Of a stretch of DNA of 64,000 nt, positions 23,401 to 35,134 are shown in pieces. The DNA lies in the NCBI GenBank assembly GCA_022813625.1, contig JAKLMB010000040.1, forward strand, positions 1 to 64,000, given 5' to 3'. The stretch's first letter is position 1; every line of letters starts with the position of its first letter. Source of the stretch: Aaosphaeria pasadenensis (taxonomy: Eukaryota; Ascomycota; Dothideomycetes; Pleosporales). The translations under genes were made by a program, and so were the position numbers. Below the pieces are notes generated by a model. It made no database searches. It saw only the letters and a program-made list of their open reading frames with translations, and was not told where the DNA came from.

Positions 23401-26400
23401 TCATTTGCTGCGCCGCCTTAGTCCGTGCTCCTCGATTTGCAATTGCATTGCAAGCGCTAAGCTTGCTTTGTCTTCTTTATTGCCTAGAGCCGGTGAGGTA
23501 GAGGGTGGCTTGACCTCCGAGCCTAGCTCAAGCTTCGCAGTGCTATTTTGTCGTTTCTTTGCAGACTTCGTGACATGGCTGACGTAACAATGCTCAGAAG
23601 GTGAGCGCCTTGTTCCCTGGGGATGGCCATTAGCTCGGGAAGAACGTGGCCTTCTTGGAAAGGAGTCATCGTTTTCGTTCTTAACCGGCCGATGGGCAGG
23701 AGAAGTGCTCAGTAGTCCTGCAATAGGTGGTGGAGTTACAGTAGGAATAGCCTTCTGGACCGCATTATCGCAGTCTTTTCGGATGGAGGTTGGCGTCGAA
23801 GGTCGTGCACCAAGAAGTTGAGGATCGATAGGCTCTGCTTGTGATATACCGTCCGATGAACCCTCCGGATGAACCTCAATAGATGAAACAATGGTATCAT
23901 ATGTGGTTGTGGTATCTCGAGACGTTTGTTCTTCGTTGAGACCATCGCTCGATAGCTGGGGGTCGATGGGAAAGCCGCCATCTGTAGACGCCAGAGTTAG
24001 GGCCTGCTGTGCAGAATGCACTGCCACATCGTCGTTGTTATCTTGCTGCGATTGAGGACGAGCAAGAGGATAGCGGTTGTAATGTGACACCTCCCCATTG
24101 ATGATGCCAGCGAAAGAATCTCCTTTCAACTTCTTGTTGAGCGCTTCTCCTTCGTCGTTATCGCCACTGATACGGCGCTTCTTGGACATAGACCCTCTGG
24201 GTACCGGTGTTTCGGACGCCTTAATAGGATCAATATTGCCATTTTCATCGTGTATACACCGACGCTAGATGGGGTCAGTTTCTGTCTTGCGGGTGAGAGA
24301 TGATAGAAAGCTTACCTTGCTTTTACGGCAATCTGCACAGGCCTTGACACGGTTGGACTTGTTTGCCCACGCTTCTGGGTTGATTTCCGTAGAAATCGGA
24401 GTTCCAGTTAGTATTGAGCGGGGTTCACTTGCAGGTAATTGGAGGGGCGGCATTGTGATGCTTTCAGCGTCGCTCTGGCGTCGCTTTGCCAGAACAGCTA
24501 GTGAGGCGGACGCTGGTGAGCTTGAGACTGATGGCGCAACACTTATGGCCTCATTGGTGGTTACACCAGTTCTTGGCGACTCCACGAGGTCATCTTTATG
24601 TTTGCAGCGAATCCGCCGTTTCCTGCAGGCATCACATGCGATGCGTTTGGGGCCAAGCTGGGAGGTTTTTGGAGTAGTAACGTGCTCTCGCGATGGCCGC
24701 AGAAACCCTGTCAATGGAAGTACAGAAGCGTCAGATGCAGTCAAAGAAGGTTGAACATCATTCTCTGTATGTGCCAATGGCGGCGATGGCTCCGAGCCTC
24801 GTGTCCGCACGTTCCGTGATAAACCCGACTTCAGCGTTTCTCGCAATGCCTCGCGCTCCATTCGTTTTATCTGTGCCGCACTAGTTTTTTTCTCGCCCTT
24901 TGGATCAGCCACTTCTGGCAGAGGGGCATCCGGATGGGCCCATGTTGGAATACTCTCGTTGCCTCTCTTCCAAGCCACCCAAACCGCGAACCGTTGTGCG
25001 AGAGCCAAAGGCTCACCTTGTCCTTTGGGTATAGATTTCGTAACAGCGTTACGGACAACTTGGGTGATACCATCGATTTTGCCCAGAGATATCAAAACGG
25101 TCCTCCAAATATATCTGGAAAGTTCTGGCAGACCATCGAGTTCGGCTTTGGAGTAATAGCGTCTATTGTAATTTTCGGCGCCCAGGTGAGAATTGTGGCC
25201 GAATTTCCCAGTCTCGCAATAGATGGGTACGCTCCGCGGGAAGTGACTGCCATCGAGTAGCATGGTCTCAACTGATGGAGGGATAGGGTCATCCTTTAAG
25301 TATTGCAGGAGGGAAAGCCACATAATCTTCTGGAAGAATGGGTAGCGGAATTTCGGCGCTACCTTGGTGTTCTTCTCGATCTCCACGACCTTGATCTGCA
25401 TCCCGTAGTGAACTCGGGTCAGATAGTTACCTCCAATTACGAGACTATCTTCAGGAGTCCAGACCGCATGTATCCAACCCGACGGGATCAGCATGGTATC
25501 CCCAGGAAAGAGATCGACTCGGTAGCATTCCTTTACTTGTTGCCCCAGAAATTCGTGACTCTGTTTTGGGGACAGGCACCACTCCTCATATTTCTTCAAG
25601 TTTTGTTTGGTCGGCTGAATGAAGAAAAATGTTTTTCTCCCTTTAACGATGTGATAGTAGACAGAGGAGCCCCCGAAGTCAATGTGGAAATCGGTATAGC
25701 AATCTGCAACTGACATAAGGCAGTAGAACTGGACTGGAGGAGCATTGTTCTTATCGTCTTCAGGCCAGACAGAGTCTTGAAGATCCATGTCTCTCACCAC
25801 TTTGGGACGACGAATGAGCCTGCCGAGCTTGCTACGTGAAACTTCCAGGCTGATGACATTGCGCACAGGCTTTTCACCTTGTTGTTCGTAGTAATCAGCC
25901 CATTTGGCCATTGTCCATCGCTTGTCTTCGCCTTCTTGTGCCTTGACGTCGATGACAGGAACCCGTTCGTGTGGCCCATACAAGTCAGATACTCTGCGGA
26001 CTGTCAAGCCATCTGGTATGACCATATCAATCCGATCCTGTCCATCGTTTGGAACGAGCTCGCAATCATAGTGTTCTTCAAGCCGCTGATCTGGCCGTTC
26101 CTTGATGCTGGTATCAACATTGCTTTCCATTTTACTGGGCCGAGGATTGTGAGAAGCAGGAATTACGACGGGTTCAGTGAATGCGCACAGCTTCTCTAAA
26201 AAATCGGCGTGTACACACTCAGCAGGGAGACGAGCAAAGGATTCTGGGGTGAACTCCATATCGCCATTTTTGAAAGCCTGGATGTAGTGATGCTCTGGAT
26301 TGTCATCGGAAGTCTTCAATATTCCTTCGTTTAGTCCAGCATAGTCAACAGCAGTGTGAGCTCTACCCGACTTGCGCACTTCTGAATGAATATTAGCATA

Positions 26401-28092
26401 TTTATGTATACCAGGCCGAGATAACGTACTGGTAGTATCGCCGTATTTTGGTTTGCAGGTATTGCAGTAGAACTTATCAATCTCTCTCACTTCACGTTCG
26501 CTCTTGAAGCCTGCGCAAACGAAGTGAAACCACCCTTTGCAGCCATCACAACTGATCCATTGTTCTCCGTCTCCAATCATGGTATCTGATTCACTGGACC
26601 GGCAGCCGGCGCAAATCGTGGCCTGGCCAAATGTCTCATCCTGATGATTTGTCTGTTTGTCCACCGTCGTTCGAGGCATGCCATTGTTCTCGATTTGTTG
26701 AACGGGAACAGATCGTGCACGGGAAATGGCGACGGGGGTTTCGTGGTCTTGATCTGAGCGATTTAATAATGTAGAATGCGAGAATCTTCGAGCATGCAAC
26801 CCCGATTCCTGCAAGGTGTGAGTAACTAGAGAATTGCCACCATTATTGGAACGAATCGTGTCTGTTCTATCAGCCGGAAGGCTCTGCGGGGATTGAAGTT
26901 GGTCCTGCGCCATTGCTGTACCACTTGTTGGTACCAGCGGTGGTGAGGTTTTGGGCTTTGGTGTAGACTTTTTACGCCTACTGGTCCCCGAACTTGTACG
27001 GGGCCCACGAGGTTTCCCCTTTGGCCAACCTTGATGCCTCTTCGGCTTTTTATCCTCGATGGCCTGGGAAACAGCTTCTGTTCGACGTATTGTGATGCCT
27101 ATTGAATCATCGGGTGGTGTGTGCGTTTGGATGGTTGTACTTGTGCCAGTTTCATCTACTTTCACAACGGGAACGGATTGGCCATTGGAGGTGGGAACAA
27201 TCTCAAATGGGGCTGGGCCAAACCCATACACTGGCGGATCCGTCTTGGAGGCTCTCGCTTCCTGCAATATGCCGGTATCATTAAGGTGTTGATTGTGCGA
27301 AATGACGACGGCATTGTGAAGGGCATGGGGTTGGGCATGCGGAATTTGCGAAGAGCTGATCGCATGGTGAAAATCAAGGAGCAATTGCGCATCCGACAAC
27401 CTTTTGGCGGTACTCTCTTCCGGTGTGCGAACCGTGGCCGAGTTAGAATGGTATGTATGCATGTCTTGATCCACCATTTGCTCGACATTGTAGGACCATG
27501 AGGGCCCATGACTAGTAGCGGGACGTGAGGAATGCGGTCCATGATTTTGAGGAGACAGCATAAATTCGGAACGGGCACGTTTTGAAGGTCTGTCACTATA
27601 GGAAAAGACATTTCCCTCAACTGGCGCGTGAGATGACGCAGTGAGAGCAGGCGCATTTCGGTCGGTGGCGGCACGCAAAGGGGAATCAGGACCCTGAGGA
27701 CGACGCCGCCCTGAGATAGAAGAGGAATGATCGGGGTGAATTGACGAGGTGGCAGCGCTTGCTAGTGTTTCTATTGGAGATCCCAGTGCAGGTTCGATGT
27801 GTGTTTGCGAGCGCTGGTGAGGCACCGAGCTTGGAGGCGAAGAGTAGGACCCGGCTAGAGGGCTCAGGAGCAAGCTAGATGGACGCGCTTCATCGCGGTA
27901 AAGTGTGTGATGCGTGACTACATATGTATTGTTATCCTGGGCCCGGGTAACGAGCTTGCCGCCGGCGGGGTCTGCTGGAGCAGGTTGTATAGGATACAGC
28001 ACGGGCGACAGCGGTTCGTAGGTCGGCGGTGGAGGAGTAGCAGAACGCAGCGGGGTTTGCCTGTACTGCGATTTGAAGGAGGAAACCCTCAT
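23401..28092 (-). CDS. JHD1: PHD-JmjC histone demethylase (JHD1/KDM2-like)
   Basis: Three exons, complement(23401..24264, 24316..26381, 26430..28092), encode 1530 residues. I start at MRVSSFKSQYRQTP, which precedes the conserved PPPPTYEPLSP; an in-frame ATG at 28407 would add 105 residues of low complexity. A PHD finger lies at about 492-545 (ICAGCRSS to CNTCKPKYG). The JmjC domain has the Fe(II)-binding HID motif in TDFHIDFGGSS (about 785-792) and the distal His in GWIHAVWTPED (about 858). At the C-terminus are two CX2CX6C half-clusters, CDACRKRRIRC (about 1135) and CADCRKSKRRC (about 1233), the second split by intron 2. The family removes methyl groups from H3K36 using 2-oxoglutarate. Intron 1 is 48 nt without stop (see findings). 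It is divergent from SF3B14. Confidence 0.93.
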
Positions 28093-29062
28093 TGTGAATG
28101 ACTGCGAGTACGGCGCGTTGATTGAAGGGGAGAAGGTATCTGGTTGTCGGAGGTGCGGTCTCGAAGCAGGCGTCTCAGGTGGACTACAGGCCAGCGGCGC
28201 TGGCACGACGGACGGTATAGGCGAGCGCCAGAGACAGCATGTCCTTGAGAAGTATGCGAGAGAAGGGCGAAAAGCGGACGGGAAGTATGTGGTGCTGGTG
28301 GTGGGATGGAAGGCGCTGGGTTGGATTGACTGCGGGAATGAGGTCGCGGGGGAATTATTATGGATGGGTCTGTACGTAGGTTGAGCAAGGACCCGCGAAC
28401 CAGCCAACGGCGCGCAACGCCTGGGCGGGTTGCAGTGATTGTGGGTCGCGTATGCGCGGGACGCAGAGTCGAGAAGCTGAAGAGAAACAATAAAGGAGAG
28501 GAGTAATGGGTTGAGAGAGCAATGCGATGCAATGCAATAATGCGGAGGAGGATAGAGTGGAGGAGGGGAGTGATGAGTGAAGGCGCGAGGTCCGCAGCCA
28601 TTCGCTGGGGAGATCCGGCCTCGACATCAACTCCGTAAGTACCAAAATACCTAGGTAGAGCACGAGGTAACTAGGCCCCTGGCATATTATGACGTTGATA
28701 CAGCAGCCGTTCATGTATTTTGTTTTACTGCACCATTAAATGATTCTTCTTATTATATTCATTCTGCGCTATCAGTATTGGATTCTACGAGGTAACAGTA
28801 CATTACATGTCTCGTAGGTACCTAGGTACCTAGGTATGTATACCAGTACAACAATCTTGCCTAAACGGGGAGATTCGCCTGCTTACATAATGGAGATCTT
28901 GCGCATAGGTTCCTTCCCTCATTCACCACCACCACCATCTGAACGCATCCAACTCAATCTTCCCTCTCTCTCCTCGCCCGCCGTTCAACGACCCACCATC
29001 TTCTGAACCTCCATCCAGAAGTACAGTTATTCACATCCACATCTTCCACACGACACCAAAGT
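28093..29062. promoter_or_regulatory. Divergent promoter region, JHD1 / SF3B14
   Basis: The 970 bp region holds both promoters. If JHD1 really starts at 28407, the coding part extends into it. A near-perfect run of TAGGTACC units sits at 28815-28836, and the SF3B14 leader (28915-29060) is CT- and ACC-rich. Confidence 0.5.
28815..28836. repeat. TAGGTACC tandem palindrome
   Basis: Three TAGGTA cores are separated by CC, forming a perfect inverted repeat of about 22 bp, capable of hairpin formation. It is the strongest copy of the palindromic word found across intergenic DNA in this window. Confidence 0.8.
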
Positions 29063-29690
29063 ATGAGTCGCGGCGGAAAGCTTGCCCCAGAAGTGAACCG
29101 GTATGATACCCTGCACCACCTTGGTATGCCGTCCAATACCGCGGACGGTACCTTGCGCGACCCCTGCTAACTTCAATGTGTGACACAGAGCTCTATTCGT
29201 GAAGAATCTGAGGTGAGTGGCCTATATTTGCATTTGAAACTTGCGACTGCAGCACGCTCACGAACAACTAGCTTCAACGTCTCTGCGGAGGAACTCTTTG
29301 ATCTCTTCGGAAAGTTCGGACCTGTGCGGTAAGCACCTACTCCTGCCAGCCGCCTTCGCCTGGAACTGTGTATACTATAAGGGGACACCAAGCTGACTTT
29401 CGTTGCAGCCAAATCCGCCAGGGCATTGCCAACAATACCAAAGGCACTGCATTCGTGGTGTATGAGGACGTGATGGATGCGAAGCAGGCCTGCGACAAGC
29501 TCAACGGATTCAACTTTCAGAATCGCTATCTTGTCGGTTCGTGATTCGCTGCTCTTCCACGCGGGCTTGTTATGTTAATCATATTACAGTTCTCTACCAT
29601 CAGCCCGATAAGATGGCAAAGGCGCAGAGTGATCTCGCAGAGCGCCAGCACAATCTCGAAAACCTTAAACGCCAACACGGTATCGATTAG
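29063..29690 (+). CDS. Splicing factor 3B subunit 6 (SF3B14/p14)
   Basis: Five exons, join(29063..29100, 29189..29212, 29272..29328, 29409..29536, 29590..29690), encode 115 residues; exon 2 is only 24 nt. The start is MSRGGKLAPEVNRALFVKNL, containing RNP2 (LFVKNL). RNP1 is GTAFVVYED. The C-terminal helix region YHQPDKMAKAQSDLAERQ is specific to p14. The protein is a U2 snRNP component that contacts the branch-point adenosine and SF3B1. All five joins preserve frame with GTATGA, GTGAGT, GTAAGC and GTTCGT donors. Confidence 0.95.
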
Positions 29691-30859
29691 CATGAGGCGA
29701 GGCCCACGGAGAAACTAATTACAATACGAGACAAGAGCAATGTCGACTCTCCTGTGGGCCTCAAACGTGCACGACAACCAGCACCGCTGGTGATCACTAG
29801 CACACGTACCCCAACGAGCACTTCCATGACGGGAACCCGCATGGCAATGTCGCATCGGGGCTCGAAGCTCCAAGGAAGTCGCACCTGCGACTGGCGGGGC
29901 ATCAAGCTGCCCACCAAATGGTTATCAAATGGGATACATCGGTTGGCGTTAAAGAGAGCATGATGTTACGACTTGACGGATAGCTAAGCTTTCATATCGG
30001 AGACATTTATAGGGCTCTGGTAACATCGAAGACAACTGAAGATACGTGCCTTCGGTTCATCTTGCGCGGGGTTTGAAGCTGATTCCTTTACTTGCTTGTC
30101 ATCGAGTCTGGTCTAAGCCAGTGACTCGGCATCGATTAATCAGTCGAATTCAATTCGTTTCCTTACAGCATGAATATCTGCAAATTGCCGTCGCTAATCG
30201 AAGATAATTCTCCACAGAGCGCGAGCTCGACCCTTTAGTGATCCCTGGTCATGACGGTTGTTTCCACTTTGACTGCTTGGACGGACTAGGCAAAACTGAA
30301 TTCAGCGGGTCAATGGTGATAATTAGCTTACTTTTGATACAAGCACTACTGGTGACTGTAGACGACACAACTACTATGAGGCATTCGCTTTTGCGAACGC
30401 TGGAATGACGGATCACGAGCAAGTATATGATAAGAATAGGTGCCTCTCAGCTCGCCACGTGCCCACCTAGTAGGTAATTATCTCCCCCCGAAGCTCGGCA
30501 GTGATGGAAATTATGTCTGCACTTGTCCAAGGCTAGATCTTTATATATTCAAGTTATAAAATTTACTTCCTCCGTTCTTTTCTACATCATATGCGTACTG
30601 TGTAGATTCTCCGAGAGATTGATGAGTCTTGCCCATTGAGGGATACCTATGGCACCTTAAGCAATTGGGATGCTGCTAATATTAGTCCGTGCCGTCTCCC
30701 CCGAAACTCCGCAGATGTACCTGGGAACAGAGCAACGCGCACCTCCATTACCTGATCCTTATACACAGCTCCATCTGACGCATCGGCGCCTTTCGCATGC
30801 GGTACTATATTGCCCAAGCCATGCTCACTTCTGCTTATCATGTTTGTGACTACCTACTT
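29691..30859. other. Intergenic region between SF3B14 and ankyrin genes
   Basis: No gene is supported. A 69-codon ORF near 29754 and its opposite-strand partner lie just past the SF3B14 stop and have no family signal. The rest has ordinary non-coding composition. Two in-frame ATGs at 30797 and 30821 precede the chosen ankyrin start. Confidence 0.45.
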
Positions 30860-31907
30860 ATGAATCGATACAAAGAAACCTTGAAGCTGACCGCACTCAG
30901 GATTGACGTACCACGACGTCTGCGTCGCGCAATCCTTTTGAATGACCTCTCTCTTGTCAAGCGAATTATACGCAACAATCCAACTTATCTACGCAATCCA
31001 GACTTTGATGATAAAAGCAATACCTCATTGCACCTCGCGGCCAAACATGGGTACATACTGATTGCCGTACGTTCATTCTTACCCCGCAGACGACGCGAAT
31101 GCAATGGAACGATCAATGACTAAAGCTGCCTACCATAGGAATTTCTCATTGAGTCAGGGCACGAGAATGATCTTCTGAGCAGAAACAATGATTGGGAGAC
31201 GCCTCTTATGTTGGCCGCACTTGCAGGGAAAGAGGATATGGGTGTCATGCTTGCGAAACGTTTCCCTGAATGTGTACCCTACCGTAACAAGAACGGATTG
31301 GACGCGGTAAGACTCAACCCTTCTCTCGAACCCTTCAGGTGGCATTGCTTACCTGTTATAGCTCATGCTCTCGTGTAAATCAGGATCAGGGACACTCCAT
31401 CTTATTCCCACGCTTCTCAATGTCGCCCCTCAGATACTCACGTCCAGTGATGAAACTGGCAATACTGCTCTGCACCACGCGTCTGCAGCAGGAGAGCTGA
31501 AAGCACTCCGAATGCTGCTACAGTATGGGGCTAATCCTTTGGCCCAGAATGCTTACTCATGGACTCCTGTACATTACTCTGCGACACCTGCCGCCGAGGC
31601 ATACTTTAAGACCTTGATAATCGAGTTCGAGAAGAAGAAAGCGGAGGATGCACGAGAAAAGAAGGAAAGAGAACGACAGCGGAATGCGGGCGTCAGACTT
31701 GTCACAAACGAAGAAACTATACAGGGGATGCAGGTTGTGGATGACAGGCTACGGGCGAGGGACGACGCAGCCATTGCCGGTCTGCCAGCCCCTGGCATGG
31801 ACTGGTCGCCAGTAGAGAGGAGACGTGCAATGACGCCCACAGAAGGAAGAAGCGGTTGGATACTCAATGCCGATGGAAGCAGACCAAGAGCAGGGAGTGG
31901 TGGCTGA
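30860..31907 (+). CDS. Ankyrin-repeat protein
   Basis: Three exons, join(30860..31066, 31139..31306, 31362..31907), encode 306 residues. I start at MNRYKETLKLTALRIDVPRR, the conserved beginning of this fungal family as I recall it. Ankyrin repeats are NTSLHLAAKHGYILIAEFLI, the ETPLMLAALAGKEDMGVML repeat, DALMLSCKSG and NTALHHASAAGELKALRMLL with YGANPLAQNAYSWTPVHYSA. The C-terminal 100 residues are a charged helix (FEKKKAEDAREKKERERQR) and a Gly/Ser/Arg-rich tail. Such proteins are scaffolds; the partner is unknown. An upstream in-frame ATG would add 21 residues. Confidence 0.83.
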
Positions 31908-32229
31908 ATAGCCTTGCAGTTTGCACTACAGGTTATTGCAGCAAACACGTGCAACAAACAGGCGTGATGCTATTCGTATAGTGAGGCGATAATATTACTC
32001 ATCACATCAGTTCGTGAATAGAACGACCTATAAACATGCACAGAAGTCTATGTTGCTGTGGATGGTCGAAATATCATCCTGTCCGTTCTCGTTACAATGA
32101 TTCGATTATTGGTGATTTTGTGTTCCACTATGAAGCTAATCTAATCGAGCTCATGGCCCGGTCTGCGAAAGGCTATCGTACACAGCTAGTGCTGCTCCTT
32201 TGAAGGAGGAAATTCAGCAATCAAGATGT
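31908..32229. other. Convergent 3' flanks of ankyrin and RPN3 genes
   Basis: 322 bp between two facing stop codons; nothing but presumed 3' UTRs. Confidence 0.4.
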
Positions 32230-33947
32230 CTATAGGCCGTCGAAATCACCAGCTGCATCATCCTCGTCAATATCCCCCTCCTGAATCTCTTTGGCAAGCT
32301 CCCGTTCTCGCTCTCGCGCTTCCTGTGCATTCTTGAGTTCTAACCTATGCTGGTTCATGGGATAACGCATGGCCTTGACGCACTCATCGTGAAGCGCCAG
32401 ACAGGCTTGAATGCGCTCGTGGAAAGCCTCGCCCGGTTCGCGAGTGGCATAAACGTCGCCAGCTTGTTTTGTCTGCATGAATCCCTTCTCGTGGTCGATA
32501 GAAGCCTCAATGACGCCATCACGTATAGCTTTTGCAACTATGTACTCAGCTGACTCCTCACTCTCCAAGCCGAGTCGAATGCAGATATCTCTCAGAGAGA
32601 TGCGTGAATAGGAAAGGGAGAGCATCCGAATGCCAGTTTTGATAACGTTCTGGCGGAGTCGTAGGATCAACGTGTACGTCCCATCACGATGGAAAGTGGA
32701 AGCGAACGTCTGGACGATCTTGAGGAACCCTTGGAGATCACCGACACGGACGGCTTGAATCAGGCGGAAGTAGGGCTCAAGCGCACGTTCGAGGCGAGGC
32801 TGGCTGAATGTTGCTCGGTCGGGTATATCGCCCATGAGAAGCTCTACAACTACCAACAACTTCGTGGATGCCTGATAAAATCCAGTAGCAACATTGTTTG
32901 TGGGCGATTTCCGAGTCGCGCTTGTGAGGTGCTCGTGTGCCTCGGTGTAAGAGAGTTGGATTGCCCGTATGCGTCCTAGGTAGTAGAGGTATCGCGCAAC
33001 CTGGTTGTTTGGCGCGGATGCGGGAAACTGAGTTTGTGCCACCAAGAGATCTGCTTGCGTGATATCCGCAGTGGATATGTAGTTTCGTAGGAGCAGTGTC
33101 GTGACAGAAGCTTGTGTATCCTGATCCTTCCTGAGGACTGAGCTGCGCAGTGCAGCGAGAAGTTTTCCTCGAATGGCTATCACGGGAGACTGTTTGGAAG
33201 GCGGTTTCGGGTCCAGTTCCTCGTGGAACAATGAGAAGTAAAAGTAGGCCTTTGCGGCCAGAGAGTCAAGTGTTCGTCGATTCAGCTCGCGTACTTTGTC
33301 GACTAGATTCGATGAGAACTCGGCACCATCCTCTATGTCCTTCTGGTCATATAGATAGACCTATTTGGAGATCAGCATTGTAGCTTGAGTGAGTATGGTG
33401 GGGGGAACAACCTGTATGAGGATGGCTATATATACATCGACCTCAGGTAATGGTTCTTTGGGATTCGCCTTATTAGCCTGTATTTCCTGCTTGTAATGAG
33501 ACACCACGGCTTGTATAGCCTCGCCGTCCATCCCAGTTGCCTCCATGAGCACTCTACCCGTCGGACTACTTGGGCTGTACGTCAAGACGATCACGGAACA
33601 AAGAACTCTATCAGTGAGCCGTTTCCGCACTGACGATATCGAGCGAAGAGCCCTAAGCGTAAACCGGGCGTCGAACTGAGTAACGGCGCGTTCGAGAAGA
33701 GTGAAGTTGGCCCGGATATCTTGAATGAATGGGTCAGCTCGAGTGGGATCAACAAGCCCGACAGCGGCGAAGTACATAACATGCACTTGTACACCTCGGG
33801 GCTGATGGAGTGGATGTAAAGGTTGATATGAATGTGGTATCAAGATTATGCTGTGAATAATTACTTACCGGCGACAACCTTTTGCTCAACCTGTTCAGTT
33901 GTGGGCTGCTCGCCCTCAACAAGCACACCCTCCATACTGTCAGCCAT
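32230..33947 (-). CDS. RPN3: 26S proteasome regulatory subunit RPN3 (PSMD3)
   Basis: Best model: complement(32230..33360, 33412..33737, 33869..33947), 511 residues. The start is MADSMEGVLVEGEQPTTEQ. Exon 2 carries DIRANFTLLERAV and DARFTLRALRSISSVRKR; exon 3 begins VYLYDQKD. The C-terminal half (ARYLYYLGRIRAIQLSYTEA, then SYSRISLRDICIRLGL and DHEKGFMQTKQ) is the TPR-like and PCI-domain architecture of this lid subunit, ending in an acidic tail. The protein sits in the 19S lid next to RPN12 and RPN7. Two splice calls are less certain: intron 2 uses the weak donor GTTGTT, and intron 1 could end at another in-frame AG (33779 or 33792 region) adding about 14-18 residues. I prefer the downstream acceptor by family similarity. 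Confidence 0.92.
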
Positions 33948-34236
33948 GATGGAGGCTGTTTGCGCAGTACTTCGACGTGGAGATGGAATTAAGGGCGAAG
34001 CAGGAGAGACTCGAGCGGGAAGATATTTGCAAAAGATAGGTGAATGCCGTTGGTGATGACGGAACGACGTTGGAAGGCGGAAGCTCAGGTAGGTAGAGCT
34101 GCGACGGGGGCGACCACGTGACGACACCGCGGACGCCGTGCCAAGCCTTCCCTCGTCAATTGGGGTTTGTTTACCTCGTATAATTGGATCCCCGCCATTC
34201 AAGGCCTGATGTACACCTACAGATCATGCAATCGCC
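33948..34236. promoter_or_regulatory. Compact divergent promoter, RPN3 / SPC34
   Basis: Only 289 bp separate the RPN3 and SPC34 start codons, so the promoters must overlap. I looked for the yeast proteasome element GGTGGCAAA and did not see it. No TATA box is visible. Confidence 0.5.
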
Positions 34237-35134
34237 ATGAAAATGCTAGATGCTCACATAGACCAGATATCGCTATGCGCTGCTTCTATTGCAGATCTAC
34301 CGTGAGCACCCCTATCCAAAGAATATGATATGTTACTAAAACTTCTAGTTTTCCCCCACCGAAGATCTTTACAAATGCACTGCTCCAGCCTCATGATATC
34401 ACAGCTCTAATACGCGACACCGAGCTGCATGAACGTGCACTGTTTTCTGTCCCACCGCCTCCTCCAGCTCTCAAAGCACAGGACCCGACCTCGACCTCGA
34501 ATCGCCGGAACACAACTTTCAACGTAAATGGAGGTGATGGGAACATTATTGCTGGCGGCGGCGCAAACGCCGTGAGAGCGCCGCGAAGAAATACTGCAGT
34601 AGCAGCGGTACTTGGCACGGAGCTAGTTGAGAGAATCCGAAGAGGCGGTGGAGGTGGTGCAGGCTCAGGGGTGGGATATCGATCCTATGATAGCACCAAC
34701 AGGCAATCAGAGGTGGACGTCGAAACACTGCTGGAGGGGGCAGAGAAACTTCTTGGTGTATAGTTCGTATATGGTTTCCCCCGACTATCACAACGACTAA
34801 CATACGGTTCAATAGCCCTATTCCAGGCGCAAGAGAGCGAATCGCAGGCCTGCGACAACGACATAGCCGACTTCAAGACTCCATTGAACATTACGAATAT
34901 CGAATTTCTGAGCAGGTGGCTCAATTAGATAAGGTTTACTCTGACCGAGCACGAGACTACGATAACGAGCTTGACGACACAAACGTAGATTCTGACCCAC
35001 CAGCTTTCGTACCAATGACCGAGGAGGATCTCAAGAAGGAGGAGGAAGAAGTCAGATTCCTGGAAAGAAAGAGAAAGGGTCTGGAAGATCGTGTTCATAA
35101 CATGAACCGTGACATTTCGGGGGTTTTGAGGTAG
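34237..35134 (+). CDS. SPC34: DASH complex subunit SPC34
   Basis: Model: join(34237..34301, 34349..34755, 34827..35134), 259 residues. The start MKMLDAHIDQISLCAASIADLP joins FPPPKIFTNALLQPHDIT and LIRDTELHERALFSVPPPP, the conserved N-terminus of SPC34 homologues. A Gly-rich linker follows, then a C-terminal coiled coil (RERIAGLRQRHSRLQDSIEHY onward). The protein belongs to the ten-subunit DASH/DAM1 ring that couples kinetochores to microtubule plus ends. Intron 1 is clear (GTGAGC, branch TTACTAA). Intron 2 is inferred: the in-frame solution uses donor G|GTGTAT and acceptor TTCCAG|GCG, skipping a nearer AATAG that would break the frame. Confidence 0.87.

Noticed and set aside
27059..27674. ORFs of 126-170 codons overlapping JHD1 exon 1
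   Set aside because: They are alternative frames of a long, low-complexity coding exon without independent evidence.
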